This document shows positions 23,938 through 31,969 of a stretch of 64,000 bases of DNA, one piece after another (position 1 is the stretch's first letter; each line of letters begins with the position of its first letter). A model generated the notes under the pieces. That model saw nothing but the letters and a program-made list of their open reading frames with translations. It did not search any database and was not told the DNA's origin. Location: positions 81,738 to 145,737 of the forward strand of contig NZ_BOQL01000036.1 of the NCBI RefSeq assembly GCF_018332655.1. The letters run 5' to 3'. Made by a program: the position numbers and the translations under genes. This DNA is from Actinoplanes auranticolor. GTDB taxonomy: Bacteria > Actinomycetota > Actinomycetes > Mycobacteriales > Micromonosporaceae.

Positions 23938-24810
23938 ATGACCTTGAACATCCCTGATCAGACCGGCCGGACCGCCATCGTCACCGGCGGCAGCAGTGGC
24001 ATCGGCCGGGCCACCGCGGCGGCCCTGGCCGCGAAAGGCGCACGGGTCATCCTCGCCGTACGCGACCAGACCCGCGGCCGTGCGGCCGCCGCCGAGATCG
24101 GCGGACGCGCCGAGTCACGCTCGCTCGACCTCGGGTCGCTGGCCTCGGTGCGGGAGTTCGCCCGCACGGTCGACGGACCCGTCGACTACCTGATCAACAA
24201 CGCCGGAGCGATGACCGCCACCTTGCGGCACACCGCCGACGGTTTCGAGAGCCAGCTCGGCGTCAACCATCTCGGGCACTTCGCGTTGGCGAACCTGCTC
24301 CTGGACCGGATCACCCGGCGGGTGGTCACCGTGTCGTCCGCCAACTACCGCGGCGCCCACATCGACTTGGCGGACCTGCAGTGGCAGCGACGGCCCTATC
24401 GGCCGTTCGGTGCTTACGGGCAGAGCAAGCTGGCCAATCTGCTGTTCACCCGGGAACTGCAGCGCCGCCTGACCGGTGCCGGCTCGGCGGTCCTGGCCAC
24501 CGCGGCTCACCCCGGCTGGGCGGCTACCGGGTTCACCATGGCCACGGGCCGGCGCCTCCTGGACCGCACCCTCGCGCTGGGAACGCGGCTGCTGGCCCAG
24601 GGCCCCGACGGCGGGGCCCGGCCGACCCTGCTGGCCACCGTCGGCGACGTCCCCGGCGCCGGCTTCTGCGGACCGAGCCGGTTCGGGGTACGCGGCCCCG
24701 CCGTCCTCGAAGAACTGTCCGGCGCGGCCCTCGACGATGACACCGCGCGAAAGCTCTGGGAGGTCTCCGAACGCCTCACCGGAGTCCGGTTCTCCCTGGC
24801 TACGGCCTGA
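23938..24810 (+). CDS. Short-chain dehydrogenase/reductase, retinol dehydrogenase-like
   Basis: A 290-residue SDR. The cofactor motif is TGGSSGIGRA, the strand 2 loop LAVRDQTRGR suggests NADP preference, NNAG follows in VDYLINNAGAMT, then VNHLGHFALANLL, and the catalytic YGQSK. HPGWAATGF and the long C-terminal segment (GGARPTLLATVGDVPGAGFC) are typical of the WW-oxidoreductase/retinol dehydrogenase-like subgroup. Its 3' end overlaps the convergent threonyl-tRNA synthetase-like gene by 11 bases. Confidence 0.9.
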   Translation: MTLNIPDQTGRTAIVTGGSSGIGRATAAALAAKGARVILAVRDQTRGRAAAAEIGGRAESRSLDLGSLASVREFARTVDGPVDYLINNAGAMTATLRHTADGFESQLGVNHLGHFALANLLLDRITRRVVTVSSANYRGAHIDLADLQWQRRPYRPFGAYGQSKLANLLFTRELQRRLTGAGSAVLATAAHPGWAATGFTMATGRRLLDRTLALGTRLLAQGPDGGARPTLLATVGDVPGAGFCGPSRFGVRGPAVLEELSGAALDDDTARKLWEVSERLTGVRFSLATA

Positions 24811-26029
24811 CCACCAGCGGCAGCAGCTCGTGCGAGCGCGCCGCCGCCACCGCACTGATCAGTGCGACCGCCCGCGCGTACCCCATCGGCGGCAACTGCC
24901 GTCCGTCGCGCAGCCGCAGCGCCACCTGGGCGTCGGCCTCCTCCCGCGGCCCGATCACCGCCACGTACGGGATCCTGCGCCGGGCGGCCTCCCGGACCCG
25001 CGCCCCGAGGGTGCCCTCGCCGTCGACCTGGGCCCGCAGCCCCGCCTCGATCGCCTCGCGGGCGAAGTCGTCGGCGGCCTTGCGCTGCTGCGCCCCGAGC
25101 GGCACCACGCTGATCTGCACCGGCGAGTACCAGACCGGGAACACTCCGGCGTGCAGCTCCAGCAGGGTGGCGAACAGCCGCTCCATCGAGCCGACCAGGC
25201 TGCGGTGCACCATCACCGGGCGGGCCTTCGCGCCGGAGGCGTCGGTGTAGGCCAGGTCGAACCGGGCCGGCTGGTGAAAGTCGATCTGGATGGTCGACAG
25301 GGTGGATTCGCGGCCGGCCGGATCGGCGATCTGGATGTCGATCTTCGGGCCGTAGAAGGCGGCTTCGCCCTCGACCGCCGCGTAGGGGACCTGAGCGGCG
25401 TCGAGGGCCTCGCGCAGCAGCCGTTCGGCCTGGTCCCAGTCGGCGTCCGCGCCGGCGTACTTGCCGCCGGCGCCGCGCAGCGACAGCTGGTAGGACGACA
25501 CCTTCAGGCCGAGCGCGGCGTGGGCCCGGCCGATCTGTTCCAGCACGGCGGAGACTTCCCGGCCGACCTGGGCCACCGGGCAGAAGGTGTGCGCGTCGTT
25601 GAGCCAGATCGAGCGGACCCGGCTGAGCCCGCCGAGGACCCCGGAGCGTTCGGCGCGGTACATGCCGCCGATCTCGGCGATCCGCAATGGCAGATCACGG
25701 TACGAACGGGCCCGCGCCTTGAAGATCAGCGCGTGGTGCGGGCACAGGCTGGGCCGCAGCACGAGTTCGTCGCCGAGGTGCATGGGCGGGAACATGTCGT
25801 CGGCGAAGTTGCGCCAGTGCCCGGACAGCTCGTACATCTGCCGTTTGCCCAGCACCGGCGAGTAGACGTGCTGGTAGCCGGCGCGCCGTTCGAGTTCGCG
25901 CAGGTAGGACTCGACCTCGTAGCGGGCGGCGGCGCCGGCCGGCAACCAGAGCGGCAGGCCGGCGCCGATCAGCGGGTCGGAGTCGAAGATGTCGAGCTCG
26001 CGTCCGAGTTTGCGGTGGTCGACGTTCAT
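24800..26029 (-). CDS. Short threonyl-tRNA synthetase paralogue (catalytic and anticodon-binding domains only)
   Basis: A 409-residue class II synthetase. Housekeeping ThrRS has about 640-690 residues; the N-terminal TGS and editing domains are absent here and the protein starts MNVDHRKLGRELDIFDSDPL. The zinc-site residues are kept: Cys in SLCPHHALIF, His in NDAHTFC and His in KARPVMVHRSL. Motif 2 reads YRAERSGVLGGLSRVRS, but the usual FTQDDAH that follows is IWLNDAH, so two pocket positions differ. The anticodon domain is complete (QISVVPLGAQQRKAADDFAR). The AGGAG ribosome site is half buried in a perfect hairpin (see the leader). It may be an inhibitor-resistant or stress ThrRS; without an editing domain it could mischarge serine. 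Confidence 0.9.
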   Translation of the reverse strand: MNVDHRKLGRELDIFDSDPLIGAGLPLWLPAGAAARYEVESYLRELERRAGYQHVYSPVLGKRQMYELSGHWRNFADDMFPPMHLGDELVLRPSLCPHHALIFKARARSYRDLPLRIAEIGGMYRAERSGVLGGLSRVRSIWLNDAHTFCPVAQVGREVSAVLEQIGRAHAALGLKVSSYQLSLRGAGGKYAGADADWDQAERLLREALDAAQVPYAAVEGEAAFYGPKIDIQIADPAGRESTLSTIQIDFHQPARFDLAYTDASGAKARPVMVHRSLVGSMERLFATLLELHAGVFPVWYSPVQISVVPLGAQQRKAADDFAREAIEAGLRAQVDGEGTLGARVREAARRRIPYVAVIGPREEADAQVALRLRDGRQLPPMGYARAVALISAVAAARSHELLPLVVRP

Positions 26030-26037
26030 GGGGTTCT

Positions 26038-26113
26038 CCTGGGTGGTTGCCGGGTCCCGGCAACCACCCAGGGACAGCGACGCGGCCCCGGGCGGATGCC
26101 CGGGGCCGCGTCG
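26038..26113 (-). promoter_or_regulatory. Attenuator hairpins of the ThrRS-like gene
   Basis: Two perfect hairpins lie between the leader peptide and the gene. The first has 16-base arms (26098-26113 and 26078-26093) with a four-base loop. The second has 17-base arms (26056-26072 and 26038-26054), and its 3' arm contains the first three bases of the AGGAG ribosome site (26036-26040). A smaller hairpin, CGCCGGG/CCCGGCG (26151-26157, 26140-26146), lies in the leader just after the threonine codons; its 3' arm can pair instead with GCCGGG (26056-26061) of the sequestering hairpin. This is the layout of ribosome-controlled translational attenuation. Confidence 0.7.
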
Positions 26114-26125
26114 TCGCAGATCAGA

Positions 26126-26182
26126 TCAGCGCGATGCTCCGCCGGGTCGTCCCGGCGTCGTCGTCACAGACCTGAGGTTCAT
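26126..26182 (-). CDS. Threonine leader peptide (18 residues)
   Basis: The peptide MNLRSVTTTPGRPGGASR has three consecutive ACG threonine codons at 26156-26164. TACCGT (-10) ends six bases before the ATG and TTGCCG (-35) is 18 bases further, so the transcript is probably leaderless from the ATG. A leaderless short ORF with a run of the cognate amino acid, followed by alternative hairpins and a synthetase gene, is the standard leader-peptide design. Confidence 0.68.
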   Translation of the reverse strand: MNLRSVTTTPGRPGGASR

Positions 26183-26188
26183 GCGGTC

Positions 26189-26218
26189 ACGGTACGGGCG
26201 CGCGACCGCCGGCGGCAA
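26189..26218 (-). promoter_or_regulatory. Promoter of the threonine leader/ThrRS-like transcript
   Basis: Reading the minus strand, TTGCCG (26213-26218), an 18-base spacer and TACCGT (26189-26194) precede the leader ATG at 26182. The hsp20 promoter lies divergently about 35 bases away. Confidence 0.55.
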
Positions 26219-26251
26219 AGCGTTTTATGGTGAGCGAAGTGCGCAGGGTAC

Positions 26252-26281
26252 TTGACAGCACACTGAGAGTCGTTGTATCTC
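26252..26281 (+). promoter_or_regulatory. Promoter of hsp20
   Basis: A consensus -35 TTGACA (26252-26257) is followed after 18 bases by TATCTC (26276-26281), or after 17 by GTATCT. It lies directly upstream of the HAIR element and the small heat-shock gene. Confidence 0.6.
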
Positions 26282-26288
26282 AGAGGAA

Positions 26289-26309
26289 GTTGAGTCGGCA
26301 GGACTCAAG
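26289..26309. promoter_or_regulatory. HAIR element (HspR operator)
   Basis: GTTGAGT-N7-ACTCAAG matches the HAIR consensus CTTGAGT-N7-ACTCAAG at 13 of 14 fixed positions. HspR-DnaK repression of heat-shock genes through HAIR is established in Streptomyces and mycobacteria. Located just after the promoter, bound HspR would block hsp20 transcription. Confidence 0.8.
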
Positions 26310-26344
26310 AACCCTGGTGAGGGAGCACCAAGGAGGAGATGACC

Positions 26345-26770
26345 ATGCTCATGCGCACGGATCCGTTCCGCGACGTCGACCGCATGTTCGCCCGGCTCGC
26401 CGGCACCGCGACGGGCCCCGCGGTGATGCACGTCGACGCCGAGCGCGACGGTGACTGGTTCCACGTCTACTTCGATCTGCCGGGCGTCGACCCCGGGTCC
26501 ATCGATCTGACGGTCGAGCGCAACGTGCTGTCCGTCCGCGCCCAGCGGCAGCGCACCCACCGCGACGGCGTGGAGAGCGTCATCGCCGAGCGGCCGATGG
26601 GGGTCTTCACCCGGCAGCTGTTCCTCGGCGACACACTGGACACCGACAAGCTCGAGGCCGAGTACGACAGCGGCGTGCTGCACCTGCGCATCCCCGTCTC
26701 GGACAGCGCCAAGCCGCGCCGGATCAGCGTGGCCGCCGGCTCCGGAACCCCACGGCAGATCAAGGGCTGA
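26345..26770 (+). CDS. hsp20: Small heat-shock protein, Hsp20/alpha-crystallin family
   Basis: A 141-residue chaperone with an alpha-crystallin domain (MHVDAERDGDWFHVYFDLPG, VDPGSIDLTVERNVLSVRAQ, then the loop and GVFTRQLFLGDTLDTDKLEA, YDSGVLHLRIPVS). The A-x-x-x-n-GvL element is present as YDSGVLHLRIP. The ATG at 26345 is chosen because AGGAGG ends about eight bases upstream; an ATG two codons earlier overlaps that spacing. Controlled by the HAIR box. Confidence 0.92.
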   Translation: MLMRTDPFRDVDRMFARLAGTATGPAVMHVDAERDGDWFHVYFDLPGVDPGSIDLTVERNVLSVRAQRQRTHRDGVESVIAERPMGVFTRQLFLGDTLDTDKLEAEYDSGVLHLRIPVSDSAKPRRISVAAGSGTPRQIKG

Positions 26771-26775
26771 GCACC

Positions 26776-27096
26776 ATGCGCATCGACACCCACCTGGTCA
26801 ACGACGGGGTGATCCGGCTGGCCGTGTCCGGCGAGCTCGACCTGGGCACCGCCGACCTGCTCACCGACGCGGTCGGCGAGGTGCTCACCACGGCCCGCCC
26901 GGCTGAGGTGATCATCGACCTGGCCGGGCTGAGCCTGTGCGACTCGACCGGCGTCGACGCGCTGCTGCGGGCCCGGGCCGACGCTGCCGCGCAGGCAGTA
27001 CAGCTGACGGTGATCAACCCGCGCGGGATCGTGCGGCGGGTGCTGGACCTCACCGGCACGCTGGACCGGCTCACCGGGGTGCCCGCCCTGCTCTGA
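26776..27096 (+). CDS. Anti-anti-sigma factor-like STAS-domain protein
   Basis: A 106-residue STAS protein: VIRLAVSGELDLGTADLLTD, EVIIDLAGLSLCDSTGVDAL, LTVINPRGIVRRVLDLTGTL. The serine in CDSTG is the site phosphorylated by anti-sigma kinases in SpoIIAA-type proteins. It starts five bases after hsp20 and is probably cotranscribed, linking heat shock with partner switching. No kinase is nearby. Confidence 0.9.
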   Translation: MRIDTHLVNDGVIRLAVSGELDLGTADLLTDAVGEVLTTARPAEVIIDLAGLSLCDSTGVDALLRARADAAAQAVQLTVINPRGIVRRVLDLTGTLDRLTGVPALL

Positions 27097-27120
27097 ACCC
27101 GGCTGTCTGACCGCAACCCG

Positions 27121-27153
27121 ACACCGCCCGGCACGACGCGCGCCGGGCGGTGT
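27121..27153. terminator. Terminator after hsp20-STAS
   Basis: ACACCGCCCGGC (27121-27132) and GCCGGGCGGTGT (27142-27153) are a perfect 12-base inverted repeat with a nine-base loop, starting 24 bases after the STAS stop. Confidence 0.65.
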
Positions 27154-27219
27154 CCGCGCCGGTGGGTACAGTTCGCAGTCGTCAGGGGGCTCCACCGCAG
27201 CTGGGTAAGGATCGTCGGG

Positions 27220-28899
27220 TTGTCGTTGTTTACGCGCTTGCGCCGGCGCCGCGTCATCGCCGCGGCGCTCACCGTCCTGGCCGCGGTTCTGGTCTTCCTC
27301 GCGCTGGTCGTGCCCAACCAGATCACCCGGCTGCCGCCCGGCGCGTCGGTCCCGGCCGCGTTCGTGCGCATCCCGTTGGAGGCGCTGGCCGCGCTCGCGC
27401 TGCTGCTGGCGTTGCCGGCCCGCGCCCGCCGGGCCGCCGCCGGAGTGCTCGGCGCCGGGCTGGGGCTGCTGACCGTCATCAAGGTCATCGACATGGGCTT
27501 CTTCACGGTGCTGGCCCGGTCGTTCGACCCGGTGCTGGACTGGCCGCTGTTCGCCGACGGCTACCGCTTCCTCAAGGGCTCGATCGGCCGGACCGGGGCC
27601 ATCGCCACGGTCGCCGGGGCGATCCTGCTCGCGGTGGCCGTGCTGGTCCTGATGACGCTGGCGGTGCGCCGGCTGGCCACGGTCGCGGCGGCGCACCGTA
27701 CCGCCAGCACCCGCGGCATCGCCGCGGCCAGCCTCGCCTGGCTGGCCTGCGCCCTGCTGGGCACCTCCTTCGTGCCCGGGGTGTACGTGGCCTCCGACAC
27801 CGCGGCCGTGCTCGCCCACGACAACGTGCTGAAAGTGCCGGCCGCGGTGCAGGACCGGCGCGCGTTCGCCGCCGAGGCCCGCGACGACGCGTTCCGGAAC
27901 GTGCCCGCCGAGCAGTTGCTGACCGGGCTGCGCGGCAAGGACGTGGTGGTCGCCTTCATCGAGAGCTACGGGCGGTCCGCGATCGAGGATCCGAAGCTCA
28001 ACCAGCGCGTCGACGCGACCCTGGCCGAGGGTTCCCGGCAGCTCACCGCGGACGGGTTCGCCGCCCGCAGCGGCTTCCTGACCTCGCCGACCACCGGCGG
28101 GGGCAGCTGGCTGGCCCACTCCACGTTCCAGTCCGGGGTGTGGATCGACAACGAGCAGCGCTACCGCAGCCTGGTCTCCGGCGACCGGCTGACGCTGACC
28201 GGCGCCTTCCGCAAGACGGCGGCCTGGCAGACGGTCGGGGTCGAGCCCGGCATCACCTACGCCTGGCCGGAGGGGCAGTTCTACGGCTTCGACCGCGTCT
28301 ACGACTCGCACACCCTGGGCTACCGCGGCCCGGCGTTCAGCTGGGCGACGATGCCCGACCAGTTCACCATCAAGTCGTTCACCGACCGCGAGTACACCCG
28401 GCCCGGCCGGGACCCGCTGATGGCCGAGATCACCTTCGTGTCCAGCCACACCCCGTGGGCGCCGCTGCCGGCGCTGCTCGACTGGGACGAGGTCGGCGAC
28501 GGATCGGTCTACACCGCCCAGCAGCGCGGCGCGCCCTCGGCGGGTGAGGTGTGGAAGGACGCCGCGCGGGTCCGGGAGGCGTACGCCAAGTCGATCAAGT
28601 ACTCGATCGACACCGTCGTCTCCTGGGCGCGCGAGTACGGCGACGACAACCTGGTCCTGGTGATGCTGGGCGACCACCAGCCGGCCCCGATCGTGGTCGG
28701 CGACACCGCCAGCCGTGACGTGCCGATCAGCATCGTGGCCCGCGACCCGGCCGTGCTGGACCGCATCGCGGGCTGGGGCTGGACCGACGGGCTCGAGCCG
28801 GCCCCGCAGGCGCCGGTCTGGCCGATGAACGCGTTCCGCGACAAGTTCCTGACCGCGTTCGGCCCGTCCGGCGATCCGCCGGCCCCGCCCAGGCGCTGA
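27220..28899 (+). CDS. LTA-synthase-like membrane sulfatase/phosphatase family protein
   Basis: A 559-residue protein. The first 190 residues have five hydrophobic segments (VIAAALTVLAAVLVFLALVV, LEALAALALLLALPARARRA, AIATVAGAILLAVAVLVLMT). The extracytoplasmic domain has VVVAFIESYGRSAIED, where the metal-binding Glu of the LTA synthase family sits, GFLTSPTTGGGSWLAHSTFQ in place of the usual nucleophile loop, and VLVMLGDHQPAPIV (the metal-binding DH). It starts with TTG after AAGGA at eight bases. Likely role: phosphoglycerol or lipid-linked polymer transfer at the envelope; the activity is not certain. Confidence 0.8.
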   Translation: MSLFTRLRRRRVIAAALTVLAAVLVFLALVVPNQITRLPPGASVPAAFVRIPLEALAALALLLALPARARRAAAGVLGAGLGLLTVIKVIDMGFFTVLARSFDPVLDWPLFADGYRFLKGSIGRTGAIATVAGAILLAVAVLVLMTLAVRRLATVAAAHRTASTRGIAAASLAWLACALLGTSFVPGVYVASDTAAVLAHDNVLKVPAAVQDRRAFAAEARDDAFRNVPAEQLLTGLRGKDVVVAFIESYGRSAIEDPKLNQRVDATLAEGSRQLTADGFAARSGFLTSPTTGGGSWLAHSTFQSGVWIDNEQRYRSLVSGDRLTLTGAFRKTAAWQTVGVEPGITYAWPEGQFYGFDRVYDSHTLGYRGPAFSWATMPDQFTIKSFTDREYTRPGRDPLMAEITFVSSHTPWAPLPALLDWDEVGDGSVYTAQQRGAPSAGEVWKDAARVREAYAKSIKYSIDTVVSWAREYGDDNLVLVMLGDHQPAPIVVGDTASRDVPISIVARDPAVLDRIAGWGWTDGLEPAPQAPVWPMNAFRDKFLTAFGPSGDPPAPPRR

Positions 28900-28947
28900 G
28901 GCGGTAATCCGGTGGAGCGGGGCCCGGGCGCCCTCTACGGTCGGCGC

Positions 28948-29304
28948 ATGAGCACACGCACCATCCGGGTCACCGTCCGCGGCGCCTTCGCCGGTCTCAC
29001 CGACGGCCAACGCGCCGAGCTGCTGTCCCGCGCGGCCGAGCACGATGTGGCGTTCGCCGCGTACACCGCCGAGGGGTCGCTGACCTACGACATCGCGGCC
29101 CGGCCGTTCTTCACCTTCCGCTTCGCCGGCACGGTCGAGCAGGAGCAGGACATCCCGGCCGTGGTGACCCGCGCCGAGTCCGCCGCCGCGGCGTACCTGA
29201 GCGGGCGCGGCTACGGCTTCAAGGACCTCAGCTCGCAGGCGGTCGACATGGCACAGATCCCGCTGGGCAAGCGCGGCCGCAGACTCGCCGCCCGCGGCGA
29301 CTAG
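28948..29304 (+). CDS. DUF6204-like conserved hypothetical protein
   Basis: A 118-residue protein starting MSTRTIRVTVRGAFAGLTDG, then SLTYDIAARPFFTFRFAGTV, a pattern I associate with the actinobacterial DUF6204 family. ATG chosen because the upstream in-frame ATG lacks coding character. The function is unknown. Its stop overlaps that of the convergent aldo/keto reductase. Confidence 0.72.
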   Translation: MSTRTIRVTVRGAFAGLTDGQRAELLSRAAEHDVAFAAYTAEGSLTYDIAARPFFTFRFAGTVEQEQDIPAVVTRAESAAAAYLSGRGYGFKDLSSQAVDMAQIPLGKRGRRLAARGD

Positions 29305-30176
29305 AGCGTCGCCAGCTGCGCGGCGGTGAGGCGCAGCGCGCCCGCGGCGACGTTCTCCCGCAGGTGCCCCACGCTGCTCGTGCCCGGGATCACCAGCACG
29401 TGCGGGCCCTGGTGCAGCGCCCACGCCAGGCGTACCTGTCCGGTGGTGGCCCCGTGGGCGGCCGCGACCGCCCGCACCGCCTCGTTGCTCTCCTGGCCGG
29501 CGCCTTTCTCGCGGGCGTCGCCGGCCAGGCTGAAGAACGGCACGAAGGCGAGGCCGCGCTCGCCGCAGATCCGCACGAGCTCGTCCTGGCTGCGGCGGTA
29601 GTCCAGGCCGTAGCTGTTCTGCACGCAGGCGACCGGGGCGATCGCCTGGGCCTCGTCGAGGTGGGCCGGTGTCGCCGCGGACAGGCCGAGGTGGCGGATC
29701 AGGCCCTGCTCACGCAGGGCGGCCAGCGCGGCGAACTCCTCGGCGCAGCTGCCGTGCCCGGGCCCGCGCAGCCGCAGGTTGACCAGGTCGAGGTGGTCGC
29801 GGCGCAGGCGGCGCAGGTTCTCCTCGACCTGCGCGCGCAGCTGCGCCGCGCTGCGCGCCCAGCCCTGCTCGCCCGGGCCGACCTTGGTCGCGATGAGCAG
29901 ATCGTCCGGGTACGGCCACAGCGCTGCCCGGATCAGCTCGGTGGCGTAACGCTTGTCCCCGGTGCCGACCTGCAGGGTGCCGCCGGGGGAGACGTAGAAC
30001 GCGGCGGTGTCGATGTGGTTGACGCCCAGTTCCACCGCGTGCCGCAGCACCCGTACGGCCGAGCCCGGGTCCTGCTCGACGGTCAGGCGCATCGACCCGA
30101 AGCCCAGCCGGCGCACGGTGTGCCCGGCCAGCGTGAACGTCCCGGCGGCCGCGGCGTTGATCTCGTCGGTGGGCAT
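29301..30176 (-). CDS. Aldo/keto reductase
   Basis: A 291-residue TIM-barrel oxidoreductase. GFGSMRLT, then NHIDTAAFYV (catalytic Asp and Tyr), LLIATKVGPG (Lys), DHLDLVNLRLRG where the usual His is replaced, and VACVQNSYGLDYRR. The C-terminal NADPH site reads LVIPGTSSVGHLRENVAAGA. It likely reduces aldehydes or ketones with NADPH. The gene stands alone between DUF6204 and KAS III. Confidence 0.88.
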   Translation of the reverse strand: MPTDEINAAAAGTFTLAGHTVRRLGFGSMRLTVEQDPGSAVRVLRHAVELGVNHIDTAAFYVSPGGTLQVGTGDKRYATELIRAALWPYPDDLLIATKVGPGEQGWARSAAQLRAQVEENLRRLRRDHLDLVNLRLRGPGHGSCAEEFAALAALREQGLIRHLGLSAATPAHLDEAQAIAPVACVQNSYGLDYRRSQDELVRICGERGLAFVPFFSLAGDAREKGAGQESNEAVRAVAAAHGATTGQVRLAWALHQGPHVLVIPGTSSVGHLRENVAAGALRLTAAQLATL

Positions 30177-30193
30177 CGCGCCAACCTAGCGGA

Positions 30194-31210
30194 TCACTGC
30201 TCGGTGGCGATCACATCCACCTGCGGCCACGTCATCATCGCCGAGGCCCAGGTGAGGCCCCCGCCGAACGAGGTCGCCAGCAGCCGGTGCCCGGCCTGCA
30301 GGGCCTCGTCGCGGCAGGCGTCGCCCAGCGCGAGCGGGATGGACGCCGCGCCGGTGTTGCCGACCGTGGCGACGTTGCCGATGCACCGCTCGGGCGGCAC
30401 GCCGATCTGCTCGGCGACCCGGTCCAGGATCCGCTGGTTGGCCTGGTGGGCGACGAAGCGGTCGACGTCGGCGACGGTGTGGCCGGCGGCGCGCAGCACC
30501 TTCAGCGCCGAGGCGGTCATGTGCTCGACGGCCCGCCGGTACACCTCCTGGCCGGACACGGCCCAGTACGGGTCGCCGGGATCCGTCGCGGTGCGGGCCC
30601 GCTGGCGGCTGCCGCCGGCCTCGATGCGGATCAGGTCGGCGGCGGCGCCGTCGCTGCCCAGGTCGAACGGGCCGATCGCACCGGGCTCGCCGGTCTCACC
30701 GGCGCGCAGCACGACCGCGCCGGCCCCGTCGCCGAACAGGATCGCCGGGCCGCGGGCCTCCGGCGTGTGCTCCAGGAAGTACGAGTTGGTCTCCGCGCCG
30801 ATCAGCAGGACCCGCTCGGCGATGCCCGCCGCGATCAGCCCGGCGCAGGTGGCCAGGCCGTAGACGAAGCCGCTGCACACCGCCGCGATGTCGAACGCGG
30901 CGGCCGGGGCGACCCCGACCCGCCAGGCGACCTCGGGGGCGGTGGCCGGGCTGAGCCGGTCCGGGGTCGTGGTGGCGACCACGACCGCGTCCACGGCGTC
31001 GGTCTGCGCCGACTTGAGCGCGTTGCGGGCGGCGGTGGTGGCCAGGTCAGCCGTGGTGGTGCCCGGGTCCACGACGCGGCGCTGGGCGATGCCGGTGCGC
31101 CGGCGGATCCACTCGTCGCTGACGCCGAGGGCCGGCGCCAGTTCGGCGTTGGACACCGTGCGGCCGGGCACCGCGGTGCCCAGCCCTTGCAGTACGGCGA
31201 CTCTGCTCAC
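30194..31210 (-). CDS. 3-oxoacyl-ACP synthase III (FabH-like)
   Basis: A 338-residue KAS III. The Cys-His-Asn triad is visible: AAVCSGFVYGLATCAG, RFVAHQANQRILD and GNVATVGNTGAASIPLA. DEWIRRRTGIAQRRV is the FabH CoA-site segment. GTG at 31210 follows AAGGAGAGAT. A lone FabH away from fab genes suggests a secondary-metabolite or starter-unit role. The palindrome at 31391-31404 may be its operator. Confidence 0.92.
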   Translation of the reverse strand: MSRVAVLQGLGTAVPGRTVSNAELAPALGVSDEWIRRRTGIAQRRVVDPGTTTADLATTAARNALKSAQTDAVDAVVVATTTPDRLSPATAPEVAWRVGVAPAAAFDIAAVCSGFVYGLATCAGLIAAGIAERVLLIGAETNSYFLEHTPEARGPAILFGDGAGAVVLRAGETGEPGAIGPFDLGSDGAAADLIRIEAGGSRQRARTATDPGDPYWAVSGQEVYRRAVEHMTASALKVLRAAGHTVADVDRFVAHQANQRILDRVAEQIGVPPERCIGNVATVGNTGAASIPLALGDACRDEALQAGHRLLATSFGGGLTWASAMMTWPQVDVIATEQ

Positions 31211-31390
31211 ATCTCTCCTTCGGCGGGGTGGTCCGGTGCCGGTGACGCGACCACCAGCATCGGCTCCGTCTCGCGATACCCGCACCTCGTCACCGCACAC
31301 CGCCGGGGGAAATCCGCCGTTCGAGTTGCTAGCCGGGGTCGCGCAGCACCTCGCCCACCGTATGTCGGGCGGTCCTGGCAGGCACAAGCG

Positions 31391-31404
31391 CTACCAGTGG
31401 GTAG
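31391..31404. promoter_or_regulatory. Small dyad upstream of KAS III
   Basis: CTACC-AGTG-GGTAG is a perfect interrupted palindrome about 180 bases upstream of the KAS III start and 26 bases past the GNAT stop. It could be an operator; nothing else supports it. Confidence 0.3.
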
Positions 31405-31429
31405 TTTTCCTGAGTAACCAGACCGACAC

Positions 31430-31969
31430 TCAGCGTGCCAATTCTGGTTCCCCGGCTTGCCGGTCGCGCACGTGCACGTGCCCCTCCAGCGGATACGGAT
31501 CACACGCCGCCAGGGTCCGCTCGTACGGGTAACCGCTCTTGACGGCGACCCGGCACGAGGCGGTGTTGTCCACCTGATGCAGCAGCTGCAGCCGCAGCAG
31601 GCCGGGAAACGTGCCGAACGCCCACCGCGTCAGCGAGCCGAGCGCCTGCGGGGCGATCCCGCGGCCCCGGGCGTACGCGGCGGTCCAGTAGCCCACCTCA
31701 GCGTCCTCGGCAGCCGGATCAGGACGTTTCAGCGCGACGTTGCCGACCAGCTTGCCCGCGTCGTCGAGCACGGCGAAGCTGTACCGGCTGCCCGTGCGCC
31801 GCCCGGCGTGCTGCACCCCGAGCCACTGCTGGGCCTCGGCGGCATCGGCGGCCCGCACCCTGGTCCAGCGGTGCAGCAGCGGGTCACCCACCGCGGTGAT
31901 CAACGCGGCCGCGTCGTCGTCCCGCCACGGCCGCAGGACCAGGCCCGCCACCGGCCCCGGATCGTTCAC
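31430..31969 (-). CDS. GNAT-family N-acetyltransferase (RimJ/RimL-like)
   Basis: A 179-residue acetyltransferase: LVLRPWRDDDAAALITAVGD at the N-terminus, VGNVALKRPDPAAEDAEVGY, WTAAYARGRGIAPQALGSLT (acetyl-CoA loop RGRGIA) and VKSGYPYERTLAACDPY. This matches the RimJ-like subgroup acting on amino groups. The start overlaps the stop of the VOC gene (ATGA). Confidence 0.9.
   Translation of the reverse strand: MNDPGPVAGLVLRPWRDDDAAALITAVGDPLLHRWTRVRAADAAEAQQWLGVQHAGRRTGSRYSFAVLDDAGKLVGNVALKRPDPAAEDAEVGYWTAAYARGRGIAPQALGSLTRWAFGTFPGLLRLQLLHQVDNTASCRVAVKSGYPYERTLAACDPYPLEGHVHVRDRQAGEPELAR

Noticed and set aside
26467..29424. A 985-codon open frame on the minus strand across hsp20, STAS and the LTA-synthase-like gene
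   Set aside because: Its composition is Arg/Gly/Pro/Ala-rich with no domain, and it is the antisense shadow of three well-supported genes; very high GC makes such frames common.
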